This document shows, in pieces, positions 18,346 to 28,604 of a DNA stretch of 51,652 bases. Source of the DNA: an uncultured Ruminococcus sp. Its GTDB lineage: Bacteria > Bacillota > Clostridia > Oscillospirales > Ruminococcaceae. A program made the position numbers and the translations under genes. The DNA lies in assembly GCA_934474025.1 (NCBI GenBank), contig CAKSMF010000010.1:1-51652 (forward strand), read 5' to 3'. The notes beneath the pieces are model-generated. The model was not told the DNA's origin and did not search any database. It worked only from the letters and a program-made list of their open reading frames with translations. The stretch's first letter is position 1. The number at the start of each line of letters is the position of its first letter.

Positions 18346-19068
18346 TTGAAACTAAAAATAGCCATGGCAGACGATATAGACTCGGATTTGCTTACGCTCG
18401 AGAATAGTATAATCCGTGCTTCAAACGGCAAACATCAGATTGAATTTGTAAAATATAACAGTGGTGATTTGCTTCTTTCCGATAAAATAACTGATTTTGA
18501 TGCCGTTTTTCTTGATATATGTATGAAAGGTTTAAATGGAATTGATACTGCTACATATATCCGTGAAAAATTCCCGTCAACACCGATAATATTCGTAACT
18601 TCATCAGAAGAATATATATGGGACTCATTTTCTGTACACCCATTCGACTATCTTCTGAAACCATATGATTATAACCGTGTCTCTAAACTGTTTTCTGACC
18701 TTATGAAAATACTTGAAAAAAGTGAACCTGAACTTGAAATAAGCGTTTCAAGGCAGAAAATGAATATTCCATTCAAAAAGATATACTATGTAACTTCACA
18801 GAACCATTCTGTTAATATCACAACCGATAATGGTACATATAATTCTGCTGTAACATTTTCCTGTATCCAAAACTGCATTTGTGAAGACCAGCGGTTTCTT
18901 GTATGTAATCGTGGAATAACTGTTAATATGGATTATGTACTTAAATTTGAAAACGACTGCATATATATGCTTGATGAAACCGTTTTTCCGGTAAGGCAAA
19001 AAGATAAATCAAGGCTTTTTGCAGAATTCACACAATATCAGTTCCGAAAAATGCGTAGTGATATTTAA
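18346..19068 (+). CDS. LytTR-family response regulator
   Basis: 240 residues from a TTG start (MKLKIAMADDID) with an AGAGGTTGAT site; no better ATG is near. Residues 1-120 are a receiver with acidic pair DD (9-10), phospho-acceptor Asp in VFLDICMKGLNG (about 58) and Lys in LLKPYDY. Residues about 135-235 are a LytTR DNA-binding domain (KKIYYVTSQNHSVNITTDNG ... QRFLVCNRGITVNMDYV). This AgrA/VirR-type class binds paired direct repeats 21-22 bp apart, and such a pair lies upstream of the lipoprotein gene at 20759. The GHKL kinase gene begins 12 bases downstream. Confidence 0.9.
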   Translation: MKLKIAMADDIDSDLLTLENSIIRASNGKHQIEFVKYNSGDLLLSDKITDFDAVFLDICMKGLNGIDTATYIREKFPSTPIIFVTSSEEYIWDSFSVHPFDYLLKPYDYNRVSKLFSDLMKILEKSEPELEISVSRQKMNIPFKKIYYVTSQNHSVNITTDNGTYNSAVTFSCIQNCICEDQRFLVCNRGITVNMDYVLKFENDCIYMLDETVFPVRQKDKSRLFAEFTQYQFRKMRSDI

Positions 19069-19080
19069 AAGGAGATTACA

Positions 19081-20400
19081 ATGGAAAAAAATATATACCT
19101 TCGATATTTTCTTGATTTTTCTTCAATATATCCGGCAGCGATTCTGTGTTTTGCTCCGGTATTCAATCTTATAAAAAAACCAATTCAAACAATATCATCT
19201 TGTTTTGGAATAATAACCTTGATATGTCTCATTGCTTCGGAAATATGTGCGAAATTCACATTAAAATCCAATATATTGTTCTTACCTACTATTCTGTTTT
19301 TTTTATTTATGTATTGTACTCTTCTTAAAAATAAAATTTCTTCTCAAAAACTGACATTTATATTTTTTATAGCAACATTGCTCTCTGCTGTATCAGTTTT
19401 ACTTTCACTTATATTCAATGCAAGAAAAGAAACAGATGACAATCAAGAAATTGTTTGTCTTGCATCTACATCACTTATATCAATAATTATTGCAGCTATT
19501 ATATGCATTGTTTATTGTTTGTTTTTTTCAAAATACATAAAATGGCTGGTATTGGAATTTGAAAACGAAAGCGTCTGGAGATTTATATGGATAGTACCAG
19601 CAATTTTCACTGTTTTCTATATATATGTCAAACCAATAGACACTTCAACAGTACTTATAAACAGAATGCCTATAATTTCAGTTATGTCAGTAATTGCATC
19701 ACTGACAATGTTTTTCATATTTATTTATATGTTCTATTGTGTAGCAAAGGAATTTCAAGAAAATTTGAAACTTATCAGACAAAATCAGATATTTTCCTAT
19801 GAATCAAGACGATATGAAGAGTTAAGAGAAAATATGGAAAAAACTCGTCATCAGCGTCATGATTTCCGACAACATCTGCGAGTTATTTCCGGTTTAACAT
19901 CTTCGGGAAAACTTGATGAACTTAAAAGCTATCTTGACCAGTATGATGTGCTTCTTGAAAACGAAAGCATAACATTATGTGCCAATGCAGCTATTGATGC
20001 TATAGCCGGATATTACAGATTAGAATCAAAAAACAGCGGTATTGATACTCAATGGCATATAGAACTTCCTGAAAAACTTTCCTTTTCAGAGTCAGATTTA
20101 TGTATTGTTTTAGGAAATCTTCTTGAAAATGCTGTAAGATGTTCACGCTCGGCAAAAAGAGAAAATCGTAAAATGACTGTAATATGCCGTATGGTAACTC
20201 CTGCTATGCTTGGTATCATTGTTGAAAATACATATGGTGGCAAACTCGATTGCCGAAACGGTGTTTTTTATTCTACAAGTCACGAAGGTAAAGGTACAGG
20301 GCTTGTATCTGTAGAAACAGTCGTAAAAAAATACAATGGCGAACTGAAAATTGAAACCGAAAACGGAGTGTTTAAAGTAAATGTATTAATGAATGTATAA
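19081..20400 (+). CDS. AgrC-like GHKL-domain sensor histidine kinase
   Basis: 439 residues. Residues about 10-235 contain six to seven hydrophobic segments forming a polytopic sensor. A dimerisation region with phospho-acceptor His in the motif RHQRHDFRQHLRVISG (about 256-272) follows, then a GHKL ATPase domain (about 330-438) with N-box LGNLLENAVRCSRSA and G-box GKGTGLVSV. This is the HPK10/AgrC class, which usually senses peptide signals. No AgrB, AgrD or other peptide gene is adjacent, so the signal is unknown. AAGGAG site before the ATG; cotranscribed with the LytTR regulator. Confidence 0.9.
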   Translation: MEKNIYLRYFLDFSSIYPAAILCFAPVFNLIKKPIQTISSCFGIITLICLIASEICAKFTLKSNILFLPTILFFLFMYCTLLKNKISSQKLTFIFFIATLLSAVSVLLSLIFNARKETDDNQEIVCLASTSLISIIIAAIICIVYCLFFSKYIKWLVLEFENESVWRFIWIVPAIFTVFYIYVKPIDTSTVLINRMPIISVMSVIASLTMFFIFIYMFYCVAKEFQENLKLIRQNQIFSYESRRYEELRENMEKTRHQRHDFRQHLRVISGLTSSGKLDELKSYLDQYDVLLENESITLCANAAIDAIAGYYRLESKNSGIDTQWHIELPEKLSFSESDLCIVLGNLLENAVRCSRSAKRENRKMTVICRMVTPAMLGIIVENTYGGKLDCRNGVFYSTSHEGKGTGLVSVETVVKKYNGELKIETENGVFKVNVLMNV

Positions 20401-20403
20401 GTC

Positions 20404-20470
20404 CATTCACGCAGTTTCAACATTCATTCACGCAGATAATATTGATTTTTTCTTTCCAAGATGCTAAAAT
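20404..20470 (+). promoter_or_regulatory. LytTR-type direct repeat and promoter upstream of the lipoprotein gene
   Basis: The 11-base sequence CATTCACGCAG occurs twice (20404-20414 and 20425-20435), exactly 21 bp apart. Six bases after the second copy comes TTGATT (20442-20447), then a 17-base spacer and TAAAAT (20465-20470). LytTR regulators bind two direct repeats about two helical turns apart just upstream of -35. Transcripts would carry a leader of about 280 bases before the ATG at 20759. Confidence 0.75.
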
Positions 20471-20758
20471 GTAAATATGCAGAAGGTATATTAGAATTCT
20501 CGCAATATTGCTCTATCTGTTATAATTATAACAAACAAAATGATAACACAATTTACTAATTAAATTCAACAACTATTCTTCAACCTCTATAGATGGTGAT
20601 ATGAATTGTAAATTGGAAACTTAACATCAATGGCGAACGGATATAATCGGTATCACTCACTGACATGAAGCAAATCACTGCCAAATTATATACTTACTTG
20701 TCAGTCTATGTGAGATTATCGACTATGGATTGAAACAAAAGTAGACGGAGGAAAGAAA
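20471..20758 (+). other. long leader of the lipoprotein gene
   Basis: About 285 bases with no sizeable gene. A 22-codon frame from about 20666 (MKQITAKLYTYLSVYVRLSTMD) overlaps the stop of a 12-codon frame (MANGYNRYHSLT); neither has a convincing ribosome site. No recognised riboswitch class was seen. Confidence 0.4.
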
Positions 20759-22930
20759 ATGAAGAAGCTGATTGCAGTTGCTGTTTTTTCGGCAATGATG
20801 CTTACATTTGCAAGTGGCTGTAGTAATAATTCATCTGAAAGCAGTACTACTCAAACAAGCAGTAAAATAACAGAAGATGAAGTGCTTTCAACTGAAGCAT
20901 CAAGTCAGGAAGAAGAAACCACATCTCAGGAAACTGAACAAGAAAAAACTGAATCACAGCAGGAAGAAACAAAATCACAAGAAAAAATTTCCGAATCGGA
21001 ACAGGAGTTTTCTGCATTAATGCCAAAACCATTGGCTACAAAGTCAATTGACCCTAATCCGTATATGTTCTCTGGTGATACAAATATACATCATGACTGC
21101 TATAATACTGATTCTACAGACTCTGTTCTTCCAGTGGGTATAAATCCTGAAGTTAACTATTCAGCCGAAAAACAAAATGCAAATGCATCACCTGCAATTT
21201 TCTTTGACAGCTACGGAAATGCTGTAGTTCCATTACTCGGAGGGATTGCTATACGTGACATTAATGGCGATGAATGCAAAACACTTGGATACTTTTCACC
21301 TAAAGAACATGACGGTGGCGGATATGTTATTCAAAGTTCTTATTCATTCATAGATGAAAGCAATCGTATAGTTTGTCCTACAAGTAATAATCATGTTCTC
21401 ATGCTCAAGGCAACTGATGAAAATGGCGTTCCACTTGCCCAGTTTGAAAAAGTACTAGATATTGACATAAAAGAAGTTGCTGAAAAAGCTTTGGGTAAAA
21501 CTCTTGACCAGAATCTATTATCTGTTGTTTTTGACTATGACGGAAATCTTTGGTTTGCAACAGGCGGTTTCAGAATTTATCCGGACAGAAAACAAACTGG
21601 AGCAGTAGGTTACATATCAAGAACAGCTATTGATGATATTCTTGCCGGAAATGATACCAACCTTGACAGTGCTGTTTTTGTACAAGAACTGAATGCCGGT
21701 GAAGGTGCTGAAAATGGTATTGCTTCTTCAAAAGACGGTGCAGTAATACTTACAAACCAAGCGTGTTATCTTCTTTCTGCAAACAATGGCGTTGACGTAA
21801 AATGGCGTACAGAATATGAGAGCGTAGGAGCAAAAGACAGTCGTGAGGGAGCAGCTACAACGGGCGGAGGACTCGCATGGGGAAGCGGATGTTCACCGTC
21901 ACTGACAAAAGACCTTGTGTTCTTTACTGATAACCTCGAACCTGTAAATCTTATTGCTCTTGACATGAAAACAGGTGAAAAAGTCGCATCACACCCTGTT
22001 ATAGATGAACTTCCGGAAGATATGCCCGTATCTGTTGAAAATTCAGCTATTGTTTATGACAATGGCGAAGGAACAGTAAGCACTATCGTGTGCAACTGGT
22101 TTGGTGCAGGAAGTCCTAATCTTGCAAAACCGGACAGTGATTCATCTATTCAGACTTATGAAAACATTTATGATTCAAACTGGCTCACAAAGGGTAATGT
22201 GATGATAATGCCAGGTGTTGAACGTGTTGACACAATAAAAACTGACAACGGATACGAAATGAAAAGCATATGGTGTCGTGATGATATTCATGATACATCA
22301 ATGATGAAACTTTCTACTGCAACAGGCTATATTTATGGATATGTTCAAGATGTTGAAAGTGGTATGTGGCAATATATAGTTCTTGATTTTGAAACGGGCG
22401 AAACAAAGCTTGCTATGGATATATCTTCAAAACCTGGCTATAATAATATGGCTATTGGTATGTATGCAGGAGATAATGGAAATGCACTTTACTGTCCTAC
22501 CGGATATCTTGAACTTCTCAGATTACAGGATAGATTTGTATATCTTCCGGAAATGCCTTACAGAAAAGTAAATCTTGACAATACATCACGTAAAGTTATG
22601 ACAGAAGAAAAATTCAAAGCTGATGGTGGATGGGGAACACCAGCAAGCTGGTTACACAGTGTTTCGGTTGAAAATGTTCACCCGAAAACAACTGTTACAA
22701 TGAGTATAAACGGACTTTCAGGAAATGTATCGGATTATAAACTTTATGCATATGGAAGAGACAGCAAATTAACTGAGGTTTCAGCTGATTTATGGTCGTT
22801 TGACGATGCACAGGGAGAACTTGAACCTTCAAAGGTTTATGATATCTCTATTATTGTAGATGACGACGGAGCATATGACCTGAGTGAAGAAGCACGTGAA
22901 ATAGCTGTCTCAGTAATCCTTGCAAAGTGA
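20759..22930 (+). CDS. large secreted lipoprotein, probable beta-propeller
   Basis: 723 residues. The signal sequence ends in a lipobox, TFASGC (Cys21), followed by a Ser/Thr/Glu/Gln-rich linker (about 22-88) that would span the wall. The remainder (about 95-640) has repeated strand patterns of PQQ/quinoprotein-like beta-propellers: FDSYGNAVVPLLGG, FDYDGNLWFATGG, SSKDGAVILTNQACYLLSANNG and LIALDMKTGEKVAS. A C-terminal Ig-like region (about 650-723) follows. GGAGGAAAG ribosome site. It is downstream of the LytTR/GHKL pair and has its own LytTR-type promoter, so it is the best candidate output of that system. Ligand or enzymatic role unknown; there are no obvious catalytic motifs. Confidence 0.8.
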   Translation: MKKLIAVAVFSAMMLTFASGCSNNSSESSTTQTSSKITEDEVLSTEASSQEEETTSQETEQEKTESQQEETKSQEKISESEQEFSALMPKPLATKSIDPNPYMFSGDTNIHHDCYNTDSTDSVLPVGINPEVNYSAEKQNANASPAIFFDSYGNAVVPLLGGIAIRDINGDECKTLGYFSPKEHDGGGYVIQSSYSFIDESNRIVCPTSNNHVLMLKATDENGVPLAQFEKVLDIDIKEVAEKALGKTLDQNLLSVVFDYDGNLWFATGGFRIYPDRKQTGAVGYISRTAIDDILAGNDTNLDSAVFVQELNAGEGAENGIASSKDGAVILTNQACYLLSANNGVDVKWRTEYESVGAKDSREGAATTGGGLAWGSGCSPSLTKDLVFFTDNLEPVNLIALDMKTGEKVASHPVIDELPEDMPVSVENSAIVYDNGEGTVSTIVCNWFGAGSPNLAKPDSDSSIQTYENIYDSNWLTKGNVMIMPGVERVDTIKTDNGYEMKSIWCRDDIHDTSMMKLSTATGYIYGYVQDVESGMWQYIVLDFETGETKLAMDISSKPGYNNMAIGMYAGDNGNALYCPTGYLELLRLQDRFVYLPEMPYRKVNLDNTSRKVMTEEKFKADGGWGTPASWLHSVSVENVHPKTTVTMSINGLSGNVSDYKLYAYGRDSKLTEVSADLWSFDDAQGELEPSKVYDISIIVDDDGAYDLSEEAREIAVSVILAK

Positions 22931-23035
22931 TTTTAGGGAAATTGGAAAATCATTATTAAAATACTATGGGGTAATTTAACTAATATGCGAGTATTCTGAT
23001 TTCATAATTAATTGACACAAGATATAATCCATATT

Positions 23036-23076
23036 AATATAAATGCTGTTTTTTGGGGTATAACAGTATTTATATT
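23036..23076 (+). other. 15-bp stem-loop downstream of the lipoprotein gene
   Basis: Arms 23036-23050 and 23062-23076 pair over 15 positions with one G-T pair around an 11-base loop. There is no T tract after it, so it may be an mRNA 3'-end stabiliser rather than a classical terminator. Confidence 0.5.
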
Positions 23077-23114
23077 CTATGGGTATATATTGTAAAATTA
23101 TATAGTTCAATAAA

Positions 23115-23155
23115 AAAGCTACATTCATATATTTTGAATGTAGCTTTAATTTTTT
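23115..23155. terminator. bidirectional terminator
   Basis: 13-bp perfect stem AAAGCTACATTCA / TGAATGTAGCTTT (23115-23127, 23135-23147) with A-rich 5' and T-rich 3' flanks. It separates the convergent lipoprotein and HAD genes. Confidence 0.85.
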
Positions 23156-23159
23156 ATAA

Positions 23160-23825
23160 TTATAAAGAAATACCTAAAATTTTGCTTAGTTTTTCTATAT
23201 TTGTATAATCACAAATAACATCATCTGAAATAGATTCATTCATTGACATTGAAGCGACTCTTACAATCTTTTTGGAATTTGCTCTCCGTGCAGATTCTAT
23301 TCCGGACAAAGAATCTTCAAATACTACACATGAATTAATATCCACTCCCAGAACCTCCGCAGCTTTCAAATATAAATCAGGTTCAGGTTTTCCGGCAATT
23401 TCACCATTATTATATACTACACGCTCTATTTCAAACCAATTATCCAAACCAAGATGTTCAAAGAAAAATTTTACATTGTTCCAACCAGAAGCGGTCGCAA
23501 TCGTCATTGGAATATTGTTTTGTTTTAATCGATTAAGAAATGTTTCAAGACCGTCTGCAAGCTTGAATTCACCACTCTGTAAACATAATTTTCGGTAAAT
23601 CTGTTCTTTTTCTTCCTCCATTTTCTCAATATCAGTTCTGGAAAGAGAACGTTTCAGGAAATAAGAAAACGTAAAATCGGCATTTCTTCCGTGTACATAT
23701 GACTGAAATTCCTTATCAGATACTTCCCTACCGATTTGTTTCTGAATGTACATTTTCCATGACTGTTCCTGAAATTTTTCATCAAAAAACATAGTGCCAT
23801 TAAAATCAAAAAGAATTGCTAGCAT
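23160..23825 (-). CDS. HAD-superfamily hydrolase, beta-phosphoglucomutase-like
   Basis: 221 residues with a subfamily IA cap. Motif I is DFNGTMF (Asp7 nucleophile). The second conserved Asp (DxD) is Asn, which would alter the general acid/base step. Motif II is T in MTIATASGWNNV (about 106-117), motif III K in GEIAGKPEPDLYLKA, and motif IV ED in VVFEDSLSGIESA. The cap (about 15-85) carries helices typical of beta-phosphoglucomutases or sugar-phosphate phosphatases. Monocistronic, GGAGGAAAA site. The substrate cannot be deduced; with Asn in motif I it may be a slow phosphatase. Confidence 0.85.
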   Translation of the reverse strand: MLAILFDFNGTMFFDEKFQEQSWKMYIQKQIGREVSDKEFQSYVHGRNADFTFSYFLKRSLSRTDIEKMEEEKEQIYRKLCLQSGEFKLADGLETFLNRLKQNNIPMTIATASGWNNVKFFFEHLGLDNWFEIERVVYNNGEIAGKPEPDLYLKAAEVLGVDINSCVVFEDSLSGIESARRANSKKIVRVASMSMNESISDDVICDYTNIEKLSKILGISL

Positions 23826-24254
23826 ATTTTTCCTCCTTTACTTTGCATATAAAAATTTTGTATATTGTATTATATCACAATTTTCATAATAAATCAATTA
23901 TTCAACTAAAAAAAGCATAAACTGTAATAAGACATGTCCTTTCTACTGCTGATACTCCAGCAGAACTTTTAACAAATTTGTATAATTAATTAAGAATATA
24001 TCGTTTAAATAGGTATCATACAATAGAAAATATATAAATATTTTTAAAATTAAAAATACTAAATTAAATGAAAAAATATTAACTGATAATCTACGTTTTA
24101 AATTACATTTATCCTAATCTTAAAAATATTCATAGCAGATAATAATTTACAATTTTTCAGAATCGCTCATATATTATATTAAAAATTATAATTTATATAA
24201 TACCAAAATCTTGTAAATAAAACCAAAATAATACAATTTATTGTATAAAATATA
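23826..24254. other. AT-rich non-coding spacer
   Basis: About 430 bases with no gene visible. The only structure noted is a small hairpin CTGCTG-ATACTC-CAGCAG near 23946-23963. Confidence 0.5.
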
Positions 24255-24283
24255 TTGAATTAACAAAAATATTATGGTATAAT
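24255..24283 (+). promoter_or_regulatory. sigma-A promoter of the dockerin/lectin protein gene
   Basis: TTGAAT (24255-24260), 17-base spacer, perfect TATAAT (24278-24283), 35 bases before the ATG at 24319. A TGG immediately before the -10 gives an extended -10 resemblance. Confidence 0.75.
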
Positions 24284-24318
24284 TTATACAATAAATTTTG
24301 AATTCATGGAGGAATTAA

Positions 24319-27300
24319 ATGAAAATCAAAGAGAACTTTAAACGTTTTGTTACTGGAACTCTTAGTTTAACAATATTTGCAATGTTTCAGCCAGCTATAC
24401 CAGCTTATGCTCAGCACGAATCAGAAGAATTCAAGTATACAATGTTTGCATCATCAAATGAAGAAGGTGCTATCACTGTTAATTCTGATAATTTCACTAT
24501 CAATGGGCAGATAGCAACAAATGGAACTATAGATTGCCGTGGAAATAACAATATTAATTATGAAACTTCAAATAATGCCTGTGTTGAAATGATATATATT
24601 CCAAATAAAATTAATAGTGATTTCTTTGATGGAAAAAAAATAGATTGTGTTGAAGAAGATTATAGCATTGAAGAAACAAATATAAATATTTCATCACCTT
24701 TATCTGTAGAGGGAATTACTACAATTCAGGGAAATATTTCTATTCAGGCTGGTGTAAAATCTAAAGATGATATTTATATCTTGGGAGATGTTCAAAATAC
24801 TTCTGATACTGTTATATACTCACAATATGGGGATATAAATATTGATTGCAATAATGTTAGCCTTAATGGATTAATTTATGCACCTTTTGGTGTTGTTCAT
24901 ATTACAGCTTCTAATCTTAATATGAATAATACAATGATTATTGCTAATAAGATTATAATTGATGCACCAAATGTAAATATAAACTATAGTGAGCATTTCG
25001 GGTCGTATTTTAATGAAGTTTCAGATAAAATGGAAATACCTGAAGAAGATTTCTGTTATTTGGAGGACTTGAATAATAATAATATTCCTGATTTCTTTGA
25101 AAACTCAGTTAACTGGAAATACCTTGATGATACTGACGGTGACGGTGTACCTGATATTATCGAAATAAATACAGGTACAGACCCTAATGTTTTCGATAAT
25201 GATATGAATGATATTCTTGATAATTATACTCTTGAAATGATGTATAAAAATCCATTAATATTATACAATATGCAGACAAAGAATTTAATGATTTATGGGG
25301 ACATGAATAATGATTTAGTTCTTGATGCATTTGATTTGATTTTAATGAGAAAAGCTTGTATTGATAATGAATATTATGAATATGCAGACTTAGATTCTGA
25401 TGGTGATTTAGATGCCGAAGACCTTATATGGTTATCAAATTATCTTTTATCTAAAGTTCGTTCATTTCCAGTATATATGAATTTTGATTCTGATAATGAT
25501 GGATTATCAGATTATACAGAAATTGAAAATTATGGCACATCACCACATAAAGCGGATACTGATGGTGATGGTCTGAATGATTATTTTGAATTATTCTTAA
25601 TGAAAACTGACCCTCTTATTCCGGATAATATAGCTGGCGAAGACCCTGATAACGATGGTTTAACAAATGCTCAGGAATCTAAATATAATACAGACCCCTA
25701 TTCAGAAGATACTGATAACGATGGTCTTACAGATTCAAGAGAAATTGAGCTAGGTACAGACCCCTTATCACCTGATACAGATGGAGATGGGTTATCTGAT
25801 TATGACGAAGTTGAAGTGCTTAAAACTTTAGACCCATTAAATGCTAACACAAATGGCACACCTGATAAAGAAAGAATTTTTAATCAGGTTATTACAGTAG
25901 ATGACCCGATTTTAAGCAATATAAATACAGATGATAATGCTTATAATCTTTCTTTAGAGATAAATGCTTCTGGTAATGCAAAAAAGTTGCTGAATATTGA
26001 AAAAAGCGGATACAATAATGCAATGAAAGACGGTTCCGCATTAGGATTTATTCCGGAGTTCAGTTATCCTGATGATTTTAAAGTAAAAGATATTACTTTA
26101 AAATTTGAAATTAAAGAAAAATATAGAAATAGTGTTATAAATTTATTTTCTGAAAATTATGGTTCTGTAGATAATCCTGACCTTGAGGGAATAAAAAGAT
26201 TTAATATATTTAAGTATTTTGAAGAAATTGACATGGCAATGCCAATTGACACAATTTGTAATGTTGATACAAATACAATATCAGTAACTATAACAAGTGA
26301 TTCTTTTGAATCCAGTAGTGATTCTGTTCATGAAATAGGCTCCTATGCGTTAGTAGACCTTGAAATCTGGAGTATGCTTATGAATGGCAATCTTATAGAT
26401 GAAAAAGAGATATTATCATATGATTTTGAAATTAATTCTGTTATAAGAAGTAATATAAATACCACAAGTATTTATTCTAGAACAGTTGAAGATATGATGG
26501 ATATTTTTGAAAATTATTCAAAACATAAAAGTGCTAATACTATTATAAATGATAATTATGAACCTTTTATAGTGGGTGGTCATGTTTATGCTGTTATAAA
26601 TAACAGTTCACAGTTATCATGGGAAACAGCTAAAACTAAATGCGAAAATATGGGCGGACATCTTATGACTATCAATAGTTCACTAGAATATAGTGCTTTA
26701 CGTTCGTATTTTACTACTGGGAAAACAACAAATCGTTATTGGCTTGGGGCAAGCGGTTCAGGACGTAATTGGCAATTGGTTAATAATGAAGGTAGTGCAG
26801 AATATCTGAAATCTCTCAGAGTTAATATTGATGGACATACTTATGGTGTATCAGATTTCAATTATATTGGAACAAAACTTTATTATGCAGATGGATTGAG
26901 TTATTATACTAATAAATCACTTGCTCCGAATAATGCAACAGGATATATTTGTGAATGGGATTCTTATTCTGAATATAGAAATAATATTAAAAATATAGTT
27001 GCTACAGATTCCAGTAAACAAACTATTTCTTCATTTGGAGGTTCATTTATATTAAAAGGTTTACTTTCCGCGACAAATAATATTGATACTGACAACGATG
27101 GAGTTCCGGATTATAAAGAATTGAACTGGAAATTACTTCATAATATAAATGGCAAGACATCAACAAAAACTACAATAACATATTTAGATATTTTAAACTG
27201 GCTTTCTGCTAATAAGACAAGTAAAAATATTGTTTCAAAATATCAGGGAAGCAGTAAAATTAATAAAGCACTTAATCAAGCTTTTGTTACAACAACATCT

Positions 27301-28602
27301 TCTTCAAGTTCAGATATATCTACAATAATCGGTACACAAATAGCACCTACAGTAAAAACTAAAGTAATTGCAGCGGATAATTCAATTATATATGATGACT
27401 TTGACGATGATTATATACCTGATTCGGAAGATAAGGATAGAAAGTTTAACCCGACACCTGTTGATATGGTAGCAATTGATGATTCTGATATGTTTGAAAA
27501 AACTCCTATGATAGATAAATCTGGTAATGGAACTACTGTAGTTCAGCCGGACTATATCCGTATGGTTAGTGAAAAAACAATTGGTGGCGGTATAAATGAA
27601 TTAATTGATATGAATGATAATCATAAAAAGGTTGCAACTAATTATATACGAGACAATAAACACAATGTTGAATTCTTAGTAAATGAAAACAAAAACGCAA
27701 GTTGTATTATCGCAGAAGTTGAATTTGATTCTAAATCTACAAGAGATTCTATCTATGAATGTGATGATTTTTTAAGGTTTTATAAAAAAGTGAATAAAAG
27801 TCTTAATCTTGTTATTGATAAGGAGAAAATTGATAATAGCGGAAAGTACATTATAAAATATACTTTGGCAACTAATGATAACCTACATTATGTTTTAAAA
27901 ATTGATTCTCAAAAATTAAATGCTAAATTCTCAGTTAAGGTTTATGAAGAAACATATGTGTATGCACCTAATGGCGGTATGTTGTATAGTGATTCTATTT
28001 ATAAATATAATAAAGAAATACATTATAATTATAAAAAACTATATTTAGATGAATTAACATTTAAAAATATTTCTGGATATAATGGAATAGATAATGGTTG
28101 GAATTTTGAAGAAAAAAATATCGCTGTAGCTTCAGTATTAGCACATAAACTTGTCAACAAACGACTTGAAGATTTTGAGTTTTTTAATGAACTTATAAAT
28201 GATAGTAGTCTTTGGTCAACCTATTCGGGTGGTATTGCACTTCTTATAAATTTTAGCGATAAGAATCTTAATTCTCTTAATTGGGATATTGTAGGTGCTA
28301 TTATTACTGGTATAGGTATTGCCACTACTACTTATTGTTCCTTTAACACTATAAATGAAGAAATATTAAAAAATGATTTAATAGAAGTTTTAAATAAAGG
28401 TAATTTTAATATATGTTATACTATGTATAACAATACTGAATTACCAATGTCTTTAAATGCTGAATGGGCTAGCTGGGATGGTAAGTATATTAATAGAATT
28501 AAAGAAAATACAGTTTTACATATAAGTTTAGTGATTACAGGATGCAATATACAGGATGGTAGTGAAGTTGATTTAAGTAAGTTAAAACATGAGGATAATT
28601 AA
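24319..28602 (+). CDS. secreted multidomain protein: dockerin, thrombospondin type 3 repeats, C-type lectin domain
   Basis: 1427 residues. A signal peptide (about 1-32, cleavage after AYA) is followed by an Asn/Ile-rich beta-helix-like region (about 50-235). Residues about 327-378 are a type I dockerin: two calcium loops, DMNNDLVLDAFD and DLDSDGDLDAED, each before a helix. Around it lie TSP3-like calcium repeats (about 271-297 and 391-510; D-x-DGDGLND patterns) and another at about 921. Residues about 751-882 form a C-type lectin domain with WETAKTKCENMGGHL, YWLGASG and YICEW, keeping one Cys pair. The last 400 residues are unassigned. The dockerin suggests attachment to a cohesin scaffold, the lectin domain a glycan or protein ligand. 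No glycoside-hydrolase domain is seen, so it is a cell-surface or cellulosome-associated adhesion protein rather than an obvious enzyme. GGAGG site. Confidence 0.85.
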   Translation: MKIKENFKRFVTGTLSLTIFAMFQPAIPAYAQHESEEFKYTMFASSNEEGAITVNSDNFTINGQIATNGTIDCRGNNNINYETSNNACVEMIYIPNKINSDFFDGKKIDCVEEDYSIEETNINISSPLSVEGITTIQGNISIQAGVKSKDDIYILGDVQNTSDTVIYSQYGDINIDCNNVSLNGLIYAPFGVVHITASNLNMNNTMIIANKIIIDAPNVNINYSEHFGSYFNEVSDKMEIPEEDFCYLEDLNNNNIPDFFENSVNWKYLDDTDGDGVPDIIEINTGTDPNVFDNDMNDILDNYTLEMMYKNPLILYNMQTKNLMIYGDMNNDLVLDAFDLILMRKACIDNEYYEYADLDSDGDLDAEDLIWLSNYLLSKVRSFPVYMNFDSDNDGLSDYTEIENYGTSPHKADTDGDGLNDYFELFLMKTDPLIPDNIAGEDPDNDGLTNAQESKYNTDPYSEDTDNDGLTDSREIELGTDPLSPDTDGDGLSDYDEVEVLKTLDPLNANTNGTPDKERIFNQVITVDDPILSNINTDDNAYNLSLEINASGNAKKLLNIEKSGYNNAMKDGSALGFIPEFSYPDDFKVKDITLKFEIKEKYRNSVINLFSENYGSVDNPDLEGIKRFNIFKYFEEIDMAMPIDTICNVDTNTISVTITSDSFESSSDSVHEIGSYALVDLEIWSMLMNGNLIDEKEILSYDFEINSVIRSNINTTSIYSRTVEDMMDIFENYSKHKSANTIINDNYEPFIVGGHVYAVINNSSQLSWETAKTKCENMGGHLMTINSSLEYSALRSYFTTGKTTNRYWLGASGSGRNWQLVNNEGSAEYLKSLRVNIDGHTYGVSDFNYIGTKLYYADGLSYYTNKSLAPNNATGYICEWDSYSEYRNNIKNIVATDSSKQTISSFGGSFILKGLLSATNNIDTDNDGVPDYKELNWKLLHNINGKTSTKTTITYLDILNWLSANKTSKNIVSKYQGSSKINKALNQAFVTTTSSSSSDISTIIGTQIAPTVKTKVIAADNSIIYDDFDDDYIPDSEDKDRKFNPTPVDMVAIDDSDMFEKTPMIDKSGNGTTVVQPDYIRMVSEKTIGGGINELIDMNDNHKKVATNYIRDNKHNVEFLVNENKNASCIIAEVEFDSKSTRDSIYECDDFLRFYKKVNKSLNLVIDKEKIDNSGKYIIKYTLATNDNLHYVLKIDSQKLNAKFSVKVYEETYVYAPNGGMLYSDSIYKYNKEIHYNYKKLYLDELTFKNISGYNGIDNGWNFEEKNIAVASVLAHKLVNKRLEDFEFFNELINDSSLWSTYSGGIALLINFSDKNLNSLNWDIVGAIITGIGIATTTYCSFNTINEEILKNDLIEVLNKGNFNICYTMYNNTELPMSLNAEWASWDGKYINRIKENTVLHISLVITGCNIQDGSEVDLSKLKHEDN

Positions 28603-28604
28603 AT

